Assembly: GCA_000381565.1 (NCBI GenBank)
Contig: KB906724.1
Location: 2,234,801 to 2,298,800 of the forward strand
DNA from: Oxalobacteraceae bacterium AB_14
Lineage (GTDB): Bacteria > Pseudomonadota > Gammaproteobacteria > Burkholderiales > Burkholderiaceae_D
DNA length: 64,000 nucleotides
Direction: 5' to 3'
In this document: in pieces, positions 28,917 to 36,332 of the stretch
How positions within the stretch are numbered: the stretch's first letter is position 1
How the letters are laid out: every line of letters begins with the position of its first letter
Notes under the pieces: model-generated
Databases searched by the model: none
What the model was told of the DNA's origin: nothing
Seen by the model: only the letters and a program-made list of their open reading frames with translations
Position numbers and translations under genes: made by a program

Positions 28917-30882
28917 AACGTCCGCCGCCCTGTTCGAACAGGTTGACGCCTTGACCGAAAATGGCCAGCTGCGCCGTCTGAGTGGGGCGTTTGCGCGCTT
29001 TATCGCTACGGTTGGCATCAGTTCGCCGCAATTGATGGCGGTTTGTGTGCTGTTGTCTGAGCTTGAAGGACGCGGCCACAGTTGTTTGATGCTCGACGAG
29101 CTGCAGGACGATCTCTCCGGGCAGCTGGGCTGGACCGGCGATGAATGGCGCGCGCTGCGTGACGCGGCCGGCGCCTGGCCCGGGAGCGCTGACGCCTGGC
29201 GCACGCTGCTGGCGGGCTGCGAGCAGGTGATGCCGGTGGGCGGCAGGGATCTCCAGCAACCGCTGGTGCTGGACGGGGAACGTCTCTACTTGCGCCGCTA
29301 TTGGCGCGATGAAACGCTGGTCGCCGAAGCCGTGCGCGGCCGCGCGCTGGGCGGCCTGATCGCCCTCGACGCCGAGACCAGCACCGCCGACGTGCGGCAC
29401 TGGCTGGATATCCTGTTCCCGCACGCGCCGCGTGGCGGCGCTACCGACTGGCAAAAAATCGCCTGCGCGGTGGCCATGCGCGGCAAGCTGGGCATTATTA
29501 CCGGCGGGCCCGGCACGGGCAAGACTTACACCGTGGCACGATTGCTGGCCTTGCTGTTCGCCACCGCCGGCGACCGGCGGTCCGGCCTTCGTGTGGCCTT
29601 GGCCGCGCCGACCGGCAAGGCGGCGGCCCGCCTCAAGCAATCGATCGATACCGCGCTGGACGATCTGGCGGAAAAAGTCGGCTCGGCGCTGCCGCTGCGC
29701 GAGTTGGCGGCGCGCATGGGGCCGGCGCGCACTCTGCACAGCCTGCTTGGCGCCCGGCCGGATACCCGCGCCTTCCAGCACAATGCCGGTAATCAACTGG
29801 AAGTCGATGTGTTGATTGTTGACGAGGCATCAATGATCCATCTGGAAATGATGTCCGCGCTGCTGGCCGCCTTGCCGAGGACGGCGACCTTGATCTTGCT
29901 CGGCGACAAGGATCAGCTGGCCTCGGTGGAGGCGGGCGCGGTCCTTGGCGACCTGTGCCACAACGCGGAGGCGGGCGGATATGAGTCGGAAACCTTGTCA
30001 TACGTACAAGCAAGCGCCGGCCAGCAAATCCCCGACAACTTCGCCGGCGATGGTGGGGCTATTGCTCAGCAGACAGTGATGTTGCGTGAAAGCCGGCGTT
30101 TCGGCGGCCCGATCGGCGCGCTGGCGCTGGCCGTGAATGCCGGAAATGCTGCCGCGTCGCTACAAGTTTTGCGTGACAGCACTGATGGCAAGGTGGCCTG
30201 GATCGATCCTGCGCAGTCTTCCGACCTGCTGCAACTGGCGTTGGCTGGCCGCGCTGGCGCCGCCGGCGGCTACCAGGCTTATCTCAAGATGATCAAGATC
30301 GGTGTCCCGGAAGGCGATGAGATCGTACATCTTGCATGGGTGAAATCCGTGCTGACCAGCTTTGAAACCTTCCGGATTCTGTGCGCGGTGCGCGAGGGCG
30401 AGTGGGGTGTTGCTGGATTGAATGATGTCATCGAGCAAAGGTTGCAGTCGGCAGGATTGCTGCGGCGAAGCGGCGAATGGTATGTCGGCCGGCCGGTCAT
30501 GGTCACGCGCAACGATTACGGCAGCGGCGTCTTCAACGGCGATATCGGCCTGACTTTGCCCGATCCGGCGCGTCCCGGCGCGCTGCGTGTCTACTTCTCG
30601 GAAGGTGACAATGTGCGCAGTGTTCTTGCTACACGGCTACGCAATGTCGAGACGGCGTTTGCCATGACGGTGCATAAATCACAAGGCTCCGAATTCCAGC
30701 ACACGGTGTTGGTGTTGCCTAAAGACAGCGGCGGCATGCTGGCGCGCGAGCTGATTTACACCGGCATCACGCGCGCGCGCGACTACTTCACGTTACTCAC
30801 GCCGAACGGCCAGGTGCTGCTCGACGCCATCGCCCAGCGCACCCAGCGCGCCAGCGGCCTGCGTACGCTGCTCGGCAACTAG
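28906..30882 (+). CDS. recD: RecD helicase subunit of exodeoxyribonuclease V
   Basis: 658 residues from ATG 28906; an upstream in-frame start at 28873 lies deep inside recB and would add an unlikely CPASRKQRHH head. Helicase motifs: Walker A ITGGPGTGKTYTVARLL (about residue 200), VDEASMIHLEMM, LLGDKDQLASVEAGAVLGDL and AMTVHKSQGSEF. RecD is the fast 5'-3' motor of RecBCD and controls nuclease activity. The N-terminal domain (1-150) is the RecB-binding part. An intergenic stretch of 140 nt follows, with the terminator of the convergent peptidase gene. Confidence 0.95.
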   Translation: MSIETSAALFEQVDALTENGQLRRLSGAFARFIATVGISSPQLMAVCVLLSELEGRGHSCLMLDELQDDLSGQLGWTGDEWRALRDAAGAWPGSADAWRTLLAGCEQVMPVGGRDLQQPLVLDGERLYLRRYWRDETLVAEAVRGRALGGLIALDAETSTADVRHWLDILFPHAPRGGATDWQKIACAVAMRGKLGIITGGPGTGKTYTVARLLALLFATAGDRRSGLRVALAAPTGKAAARLKQSIDTALDDLAEKVGSALPLRELAARMGPARTLHSLLGARPDTRAFQHNAGNQLEVDVLIVDEASMIHLEMMSALLAALPRTATLILLGDKDQLASVEAGAVLGDLCHNAEAGGYESETLSYVQASAGQQIPDNFAGDGGAIAQQTVMLRESRRFGGPIGALALAVNAGNAAASLQVLRDSTDGKVAWIDPAQSSDLLQLALAGRAGAAGGYQAYLKMIKIGVPEGDEIVHLAWVKSVLTSFETFRILCAVREGEWGVAGLNDVIEQRLQSAGLLRRSGEWYVGRPVMVTRNDYGSGVFNGDIGLTLPDPARPGALRVYFSEGDNVRSVLATRLRNVETAFAMTVHKSQGSEFQHTVLVLPKDSGGMLARELIYTGITRARDYFTLLTPNGQVLLDAIAQRTQRASGLRTLLGN

Positions 30883-30973
30883 TCCCTCGCTACGATGCCT
30901 GTTCAAGGCATTGTTATCGTCAAATCATGCTAATAATTAGCTTATAAACACCAAAAACTGGCTTGCCGAGGAC

Positions 30974-31000
30974 AAAAAAACCGGACCCTCGGGTCCGGTT
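30974..31000 (-). terminator. Terminator of the D-Ala-D-Ala peptidase gene
   Basis: A perfect inverted repeat, AACCGGACCC / GGGTCCGGTT (30979-30988 and 30991-31000), is followed on the minus strand by seven T. It starts 24 nt after the peptidase stop. On the plus strand it could also end recD transcripts, though without a T-run. Confidence 0.8.
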
Positions 31001-31023
31001 GTCGCTGTGGCGGGCTGAAAAGA

Positions 31024-31896
31024 TCAAGTTGCGCGGCGGTGGCGCTTGGCCGATTTGGCGGCTTTCTTGTGGCGGGTGACCGAGGCCTTCATGACTTTTG
31101 GTTCCCCGGCCGGGCCGGCAATGAAGCGGCGGATGTTGAATGCATCCATCAAACGGGCCGAGTTGGCCTTGGCATTGAGCAACACCAAGGTGGCATGCTT
31201 GCCGGCCGACTTGAAGCGCATGATCAGGCAGCGGCCGGCTTCTTCGGTGTAGCCGGTCTTCGACAGGCCGACATCCCAACCCTTGGCGCCGACTAGTCGG
31301 TTGGTATTGTGGTACTCCACCTGGCGGCCCTTGATGGTGATCACGTCCTTGGTGTCGGTGGTGATGCGGCGGATGTCCGGGTAGGCCGAGGCGGCGGTTG
31401 CCATCTTGACCAGATCGGTCGCGGTCGAGCGGTTATTCGGCGACAGGCCGGTCGGTTCCTCGATCACGGTCTGGGTCAAACCCAGCGCCTTGATCTTGGC
31501 GTTGACCGCCAGTTTGAACGCGGCAGGGCCCCCTGGATAGGTGCGCGCCAGCGACGCGGCGGCACGGTTGTCAGATGACATCAGGGCCAGTTGCAGAACG
31601 TCGCGGCGGGCGATCTTGGCGCCGACCGGCACCCGCGAGGCGCTGTGCTTGAGCATGTCGACGTCGGTCTTGTCGATGCTGATGGGGGCATCCATGTCCG
31701 GCTTGGAATCGAGCACCACCATTGCGGTCATCAGCTTGGTCAGCGAAGCGATCGGTACTTGGACATTGGAATTTTTTTCGAGCAGCACTTTGCCGGTGCC
31801 GTCTTCGACGACCAGCACCGACTGCGAGCCGAGCGGCACCGCGAGCGCAGCCGCGGTAAACGAACTCAGCAATACAGCAACAATTTTCTTGAGCAT
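31024..31896 (-). CDS. pbpG: D-alanyl-D-alanine endopeptidase, PbpG-like (S11)
   Basis: 290 residues. A signal peptide (1-19, TAAALA) is followed by the S11 catalytic triad motifs: SLTK with nucleophile Ser51 and Lys54, SDN at 108-110 and KTG near 213 (GLSKTGYTEE). The protein lacks the large C-terminal domain of DacA-type carboxypeptidases and is of PbpG (PBP7) size, so it probably cleaves D-Ala-mDAP cross-bridges in periplasmic peptidoglycan. The C-terminal tail is very basic (HKKAAKSAKRHRR) and may bind the wall or membrane. A single gene with its own terminator, convergent with recD. Confidence 0.9.
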   Translation of the reverse strand: MLKKIVAVLLSSFTAAALAVPLGSQSVLVVEDGTGKVLLEKNSNVQVPIASLTKLMTAMVVLDSKPDMDAPISIDKTDVDMLKHSASRVPVGAKIARRDVLQLALMSSDNRAAASLARTYPGGPAAFKLAVNAKIKALGLTQTVIEEPTGLSPNNRSTATDLVKMATAASAYPDIRRITTDTKDVITIKGRQVEYHNTNRLVGAKGWDVGLSKTGYTEEAGRCLIMRFKSAGKHATLVLLNAKANSARLMDAFNIRRFIAGPAGEPKVMKASVTRHKKAAKSAKRHRRAT

Positions 31897-32431
31897 GTTA
31901 GGTATTCTTGGGAGAAAGGAGTGTATCGGGCGTCAGCAGTTGACGCGGCGCAAAACTAGTCTAGCTATGCGGCAATATTTCCTGAGGATAGAAGATAACA
32001 TTAAAGTGGTTTCTCGTCTATTGAATGTAACTCCAAGATTCCATTTATTTTCAAGGAGGGAGCAGTCTTGCCCCCCCCATGCAAGAAAGCCCTGAGACCG
32101 TGGACGGCATCGATGTCCTGGTTTAGTGGTCATACTGAGCTTTCGTGATAACAGGCGCCCATGGTGTAAAATTTCGCCCGGAAAAGATACGAATTTTTCG
32201 TACTATGCTTAGCAGGATGTTTGCCACGAGGTTTTCAGTAGAAACCGCATTATGATTTTTGAAAACATTCGTGGGCAAAAACAGGGCCGACCACTGGGCT
32301 GCGGAGTCAATCGGGCGTGCCCGCAACGGCTTTTGCTGCTTGGTGTATAGTGGGTTTCAGGCACGGAAGAAGGCGCGCGGGATGACGGCGTAGCGCTTCA
32401 TTTTTGCTATCGGGAATATTTGTGAGCGTAC
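31897..32431. other. 535-nt intergenic region, no gene seen
   Basis: No convincing frame. It contains a C8 homopolymer (32071-32078) between CTTGC and GCAAG, a perfect short palindrome TACGAATTTTTCGTA (32188-32202) that could be an operator, and GGTTT...AAACC near 32230. It must hold the promoter of the minus-strand peptidase gene and that of the GNAT gene, but no strong -35/-10 pair was found. Confidence 0.5.
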
Positions 32432-32977
32432 ATGAGTCTTGAAATTCGGAGTCTTGAAATTCGTATCGCTGCGTCGACTGATGCGGATGCGGCATGCACC
32501 GTGTTGCGTCGTTCGATCACGGAATGCTGCGACCTGGATCATAAAAACGATCCCGCCATCCTTGACGCCTGGCTAGGCAATAAAACGCCGCAGATGGTGG
32601 CGAACTGGTTCAGTTCGCCGACGAATTTTTCGCTGGTCGCGCTGAGCGAAGGCGTGGTCGTCGGCGTCGCGCTGCTGACCGGCGCCGGCAAGCTGGCCTT
32701 GTGCTATCTGTTGCCGGAAGCGCGCCGTCAAGGCGTCGGCAAGGCGCTGCTGGCGCGCATGGAGGAGCAGGCGTGCAGCTGGGGCGTGAAGGCGCTGCAA
32801 TTGCACAGCACCGCCACCGGCCGGGATTTCTTCGCCCGGCGCGGCTATGTGGATGCCGGCAAGGTGCGCTCGCCGTATGGCGTGGAGACCGTGTTCTTCT
32901 GGAAGCAGCTGGACGCCGGCGCCGAGGCGCCGGACGGCAGCAAGCGCAAGCGCTTCTGCAACTGCAATCCCTTGTAA
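32432..32977 (+). CDS. GNAT-family N-acetyltransferase
   Basis: 181 residues. The GNAT core shows FSLVALSEGVVVGVALL (beta strands 2-4), then LALCYLLPEARRQGVGKALLARME, whose RRQGVGKAL is the acetyl-CoA pyrophosphate loop (Q/RxxGxG/A). A later segment is DFFARRGYVDAGKV. It transfers an acetyl group to an amine; the substrate is unknown. The C-terminal tail is basic with two Cys (KRKRFCNC). The first codons are a 15-nt tandem duplication (32435-32464), giving SLEIRSLEIR; the ribosome site is weak, so the exact start is uncertain. Confidence 0.85.
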   Translation: MSLEIRSLEIRIAASTDADAACTVLRRSITECCDLDHKNDPAILDAWLGNKTPQMVANWFSSPTNFSLVALSEGVVVGVALLTGAGKLALCYLLPEARRQGVGKALLARMEEQACSWGVKALQLHSTATGRDFFARRGYVDAGKVRSPYGVETVFFWKQLDAGAEAPDGSKRKRFCNCNPL

Positions 32978-33319
32978 GGCCGCGCAGCAGCAAATCTCCA
33001 GTTCCCATTGCTGGCGCCGCAGCGGCGCCGCTGCCGCTTCCAGTCAGCGTCTGCACCGGCCGCAATAATTACGTGGCGCTGGACCGGCAACTGAAATGGA
33101 AGTCGCGCGGCATGACGATCAGAACGTGAGCGCTTCGGTGACGAGGGTGGTGCCGTCGCGGAGCCTGTCCGATGGCCGTTTCGTACCCGAGCAAGTCGTA
33201 CTGCTGGCGTGCCGTTAGCATCTGGCGGCGCCCGTTTTTTTGGGGAAACCGGGCCTGTTTCCTTTTTCATTTCCCTCTGCATACGCTATAGTGTCCCTAT
33301 TGGTTTTCACGGGTAAGTT
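32978..33319. other. 342-nt intergenic region, no gene seen
   Basis: No credible frame. There are GC-rich inverted stretches (GGCGCCGC around 33020) and a T7 run after GCGCCCG near 33235 that might end the GNAT transcript. A possible -10 TATAGT lies near 33287 ahead of the DUF882 gene; its -35 is unclear. Confidence 0.4.
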
Positions 33320-34051
33320 ATGGCAACGCGCAGAAATTTTTTACAGCAAGGTTTGGGCTTGGCGGGAGCGAGTTTTTTATCGGTGCCGCTGATAGGGTGC
33401 GCCTCCCGCGCCACGGTTCAACACAACACGGCAGCTGCGCCGAAACACGCGCCGCATCCGGCCGCGTCCGGCGCCGTGGCCCGGGCCAGGCCGGCCGCCA
33501 GCGCGCCTGCCGGCTTCGGCGAGCTGGAGCCACCTCCGGACATCTTCGACGCGCAAGCGCTGGACCTGGAGTTCTGGCTCAAGCCGCGCACCATCGACGT
33601 GGTGCGACCGGCCTCGGGCGAGCGCGCCAAGCTGCTGTACTGGAAGGACGGCGAAATCATCGATTCGGCCTACCAGGACTTGTGCCACTTGCTGCGCGAC
33701 GTCAACGGCAAGGAAACCGCGCCCATCGATCCCAAGCTGTTTGAAACGCTGTGGGGCACGCAAGCTTTCGTGGCGCGCTACGGCATCGAGACGCCGCTGG
33801 AAATCCTGTCCGGCTACCGCACCCGGGCCTCGAACCAGAAGCTGCGCGAAGCCGGCGTGCCGGCCGCGCGCCAGTCGCTGCACATCCAAGGCCGCGCCGC
33901 CGACATCCGCCTGGCCAGCCTGAACTCCGAAGTCTTGGGCGGCCTGGTCAAGAGCTTCCGCCAGGGCGGCGTCGGCTTCTACTACCGCAGCGGTCCGCGC
34001 GGCGGCTGGATCCACGCGGATACCGGTCTCAAGCGCACCTGGAAGGGCTGA
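33320..34051 (+). CDS. Tat-exported DUF882 / YcbK-like peptidase-fold protein
   Basis: 243 residues. The N-terminus TRRNFLQQGLGLAGASFL is a twin-arginine signal, ending near a Cys (LIGCAS) that could be lipidated. An Ala/Pro-rich linker runs to about residue 70. The DUF882 domain, related to M15 zinc D-Ala-D-Ala peptidases, has LEILSGYRTRASNQKLR, SLHIQGRAADIRL and GGVGFYYRSG..WIHAD, which keep the His/Asp/His metal ligands. Likely acts on peptidoglycan in the periplasm; a YcbK-like metallopeptidase role is inferred. Convergent with the small DUF3460-like gene. Confidence 0.85.
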   Translation: MATRRNFLQQGLGLAGASFLSVPLIGCASRATVQHNTAAAPKHAPHPAASGAVARARPAASAPAGFGELEPPPDIFDAQALDLEFWLKPRTIDVVRPASGERAKLLYWKDGEIIDSAYQDLCHLLRDVNGKETAPIDPKLFETLWGTQAFVARYGIETPLEILSGYRTRASNQKLREAGVPAARQSLHIQGRAADIRLASLNSEVLGGLVKSFRQGGVGFYYRSGPRGGWIHADTGLKRTWKG

Positions 34052-34054
34052 GCT

Positions 34055-34273
34055 TCACTCGTAAAAATACGAGTGATAGACAGTCGGCTTCAGTTCGGCC
34101 TTGCGCTCGCGGTCTATGCTGCCCGGATCGACCGGCCGCTCCCAAAAAATGCGCCATCCCAGCTGCTGGTCGCGCCGCACTTCCGGGTGCTGGCGCAGGT
34201 AGTCGTTTAAAAACCGGGTGAACTCGGACTCGTATTCAAGGCGTCCGGGGCCGTAGGGGTATTTATATTTCAT
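34055..34273 (-). CDS. DUF3460-like small protein
   Basis: 72 residues from ATG 34273, which has a strong GGGAGGAGTG ribosome site 7 nt upstream; the frame is open 14 codons further without one. The sequence YESEFTRFLNDYLRQHPEV..DQQLGWRIFWER matches what I know of DUF3460, a small betaproteobacterial family of unknown role. No membrane segment or signal. Ends 4 nt from the convergent DUF882 gene. Confidence 0.75.
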   Translation of the reverse strand: MKYKYPYGPGRLEYESEFTRFLNDYLRQHPEVRRDQQLGWRIFWERPVDPGSIDRERKAELKPTVYHSYFYE

Positions 34274-34350
34274 GGGGCACTCCTCCCATCGATTAAACTG
34301 GCGCTTGGTAAACAACTTCGAAGCAACTTTGCAAGCAAAACAGGACGACT

Positions 34351-34767
34351 ATGCAAGACGATGACAAGCCTGCGCCACCGCGTTTCCGTCCGGTGCCGTG
34401 GAGCGGGCTGGAAACCCCGGCCGATGTGGAACTGTGGATCGCCGAGCACGATCTCAGCCTGCAGGAACACATCGCCAAGAATGAAACCGGCTATGGCGTC
34501 TGCTTCACGCTGGCCGAGGGCGGCGAGATCTATATGCAGACCACGCAGGACGGCGCCCTGATCCTCGATGTTACGCCCGATGCGCAATGGGTGGCGCCGC
34601 TGATCATGGCGGCCGCGCGCGTGGACGAGGCGCCGCCGGGCCGGCTGTGGGTACTGCCGGACGATAAACTGGTACAGTTGATGATAGGACTGAGCGGCCT
34701 GATCGCCAGTTCCATCCTGGTCGCGGGCCATGATTTCGGCCTGCGCCGCCGCATGGGCGCCTGGTAG
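34351..34767 (+). CDS. Hypothetical protein
   Basis: 138 residues. It begins with an acidic/proline stretch (MQDDDKPAPPRFRPVPWSG), then a compact domain with GYGVCFTLAEGGEIYMQT. A hydrophobic segment at about 113-127 (LMIGLSGLIASSILVAG) looks like one membrane helix, with a basic RRRMG end. No known family recognised. It is divergent from the DUF3460-like gene and lies 26 nt before the amino-acid-binding protein gene, so it may be cotranscribed with that unit. Confidence 0.55.
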   Translation: MQDDDKPAPPRFRPVPWSGLETPADVELWIAEHDLSLQEHIAKNETGYGVCFTLAEGGEIYMQTTQDGALILDVTPDAQWVAPLIMAAARVDEAPPGRLWVLPDDKLVQLMIGLSGLIASSILVAGHDFGLRRRMGAW

Positions 34768-34793
34768 CGCCTGCCATTTTTATAAGGAACTCC

Positions 34794-35597
34794 ATGCATA
34801 AACGTGATTTCACTTTCAAGCTGGCGCAAGGCGCGCTGTTGGCGTTGACGTTGGCCGCCGCCGCCGTGCCGGCCTCGGCGGCCGACCTGCTGGCCACGGT
34901 CAAGGCGCGCGGCGCGCTCAAGGTGGCGTTGGAGGGCACGTATCCGCCGTTCAACTACAAAGACCAGAAGAGCGGCGAACTGGCCGGCTACGACGTCGAT
35001 GTGGCGCGTCTGCTGGCCGGCAAGCTGGGCGTGAAAGTGGAATTCGTCAGCAGCGAGTGGGCCAGCATCCTGGCCGGGCTGTCGGCCAATAAATACGATG
35101 TGATCATCTCGCAGGTCGGCATCAATCCCAAGCGCGAGCTGGCGTTCGACTTTACCGTGCCGTATATTTACTCGATGCCGCAGCTGATCGTGCGCAAGAA
35201 TGAGCAGGCCAGCTATAAGACGCTGGCCGACCTGAAAGGCAAGAAGCTGGGCGTGGGGCAGGGCAGCGTCTACGAGCAGCAGGCCAAGGCGGTGCCGGGC
35301 ATCGAGGTGCGCAGCTACGCGGCGGCGCCGGACACCATGTCCGACCTGGCCAACGGCCGCCTCGACGCGGCGCTCAACGACAGCCTGATGTCGGCCTATC
35401 TGTTAAAGATTTCCAGGCTGCCGATCAAGGCCGGCGCGCAGGTGGGCGCGGTCGAGCGCATGGGCATCCCCTTCCAGAAAGGCAACCCCCTGTTCAAGCA
35501 GGCGCTGAACAAGGCGCTGGCCGATGCCGCCGCCGATGGCAGCCTGAAAGCGATCTCGCTGAAATGGTTCGGCACTGACGTCAGCAAGGCGCCCTGA
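34794..35597 (+). CDS. Periplasmic amino-acid (cystine-like) ABC substrate-binding protein
   Basis: 267 residues with a signal peptide ending ASA-A (about 29). The bacterial SBP family 3 signature is clear: LKVALEGTYPPFNYKD, GELAGYDVDVARLLA, VISQVGINPKRELAFDFTVPY and LKGKKLGVGQGS. It captures a polar amino acid for import; the closest look is to cystine binders (FliY/TcyJ type), but the ligand is inferred. AAGGAACTCC supplies the ribosome site. It lies 2 nt before the permease gene, clearly one operon. Confidence 0.9.
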   Translation: MHKRDFTFKLAQGALLALTLAAAAVPASAADLLATVKARGALKVALEGTYPPFNYKDQKSGELAGYDVDVARLLAGKLGVKVEFVSSEWASILAGLSANKYDVIISQVGINPKRELAFDFTVPYIYSMPQLIVRKNEQASYKTLADLKGKKLGVGQGSVYEQQAKAVPGIEVRSYAAAPDTMSDLANGRLDAALNDSLMSAYLLKISRLPIKAGAQVGAVERMGIPFQKGNPLFKQALNKALADAAADGSLKAISLKWFGTDVSKAP

Positions 35598-35599
35598 GC

Positions 35600-36265
35600 A
35601 TGGACTGGCAGGGGCTGCTGGAGCTGCTGCAAGAGGCCGCGCCGGTCATGTTGCGCGGCGCCGGCTATACGGTGATCTTCGCCATGGCTTCGATGCTGGG
35701 TGGGCTGCTGATCGGCTTCCCGGTGGCGGTGCTGCGCATCCTGCCCTACCGTGTGTTGCGCTGGCCGGCCAGCGTGTATGTCAGCCTGATGCGCGGCACG
35801 CCGCTGCTGGTGCAGATGTTCGTCATCTATTACGGCCTGCCCAGCATCGGCATCGAATTCACGCCGGTGACGGCCGGCATCCTCGCGCTGAGCCTGAACG
35901 CCGGCGCCTTCCTGTCCGAAAGCCTGCGCGGCGCGATCGGCGCGGTCAGCAAGGGGCAATGGGCGGCCAGCTTCAGCCTGGGACTGGGCTACTGGCCCAC
36001 GCTGTACCACGTGGTGCTGCCGCAGGCGCTGCGCATCGCGGTGCCGGCCATGAGCAATACGCTGATCAGCCTGATCAAGGATACCTCGCTGGTTTCCGTC
36101 ATCACCATGACCGAACTGATGTTGTCGACCAAGGAAGTGATCGCGACCACCTTCCGGCCGCTGCCGTTGTACCTGGCCGCCGCCCTCATCTATTGGGCCC
36201 TGAGCCTGCTGTTTGAAGCGCTGCAGCGGCGCGCAGAACAACGCTTGAACCGCGCGCACCGTTGA
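35600..36265 (+). CDS. Amino-acid ABC transporter permease, HisM/TcyL type
   Basis: 221 residues with several hydrophobic segments. The family signature is complete: YTVIFAMASMLGGLLIGFPVA, YVSLMRGTPLLVQMFVIYYG, LSLNAGAFLSESLRGAI and the EAA loop SLGLGYWPTLYHVVLPQALR, which docks on the ATPase. It forms the inner-membrane pore of an amino-acid importer with the upstream binding protein. The ATPase gene that usually follows is absent; the next gene is a PAS-GGDEF-EAL protein, so an ATPase from elsewhere must serve. Confidence 0.92.
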   Translation: MDWQGLLELLQEAAPVMLRGAGYTVIFAMASMLGGLLIGFPVAVLRILPYRVLRWPASVYVSLMRGTPLLVQMFVIYYGLPSIGIEFTPVTAGILALSLNAGAFLSESLRGAIGAVSKGQWAASFSLGLGYWPTLYHVVLPQALRIAVPAMSNTLISLIKDTSLVSVITMTELMLSTKEVIATTFRPLPLYLAAALIYWALSLLFEALQRRAEQRLNRAHR

Positions 36266-36332
36266 GGCGTCGCCGTTCGCTCGACAGTGCGCGCCTTAAA
36301 TGCTAGTCTGAATACCTACGCAAAGGGGTGGT

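Noticed and set aside
21331..29204. Long minus-strand frames opposite recC and recB
   Set aside because: Antisense shadows; recC/recB/recD motifs are complete on the plus strand.
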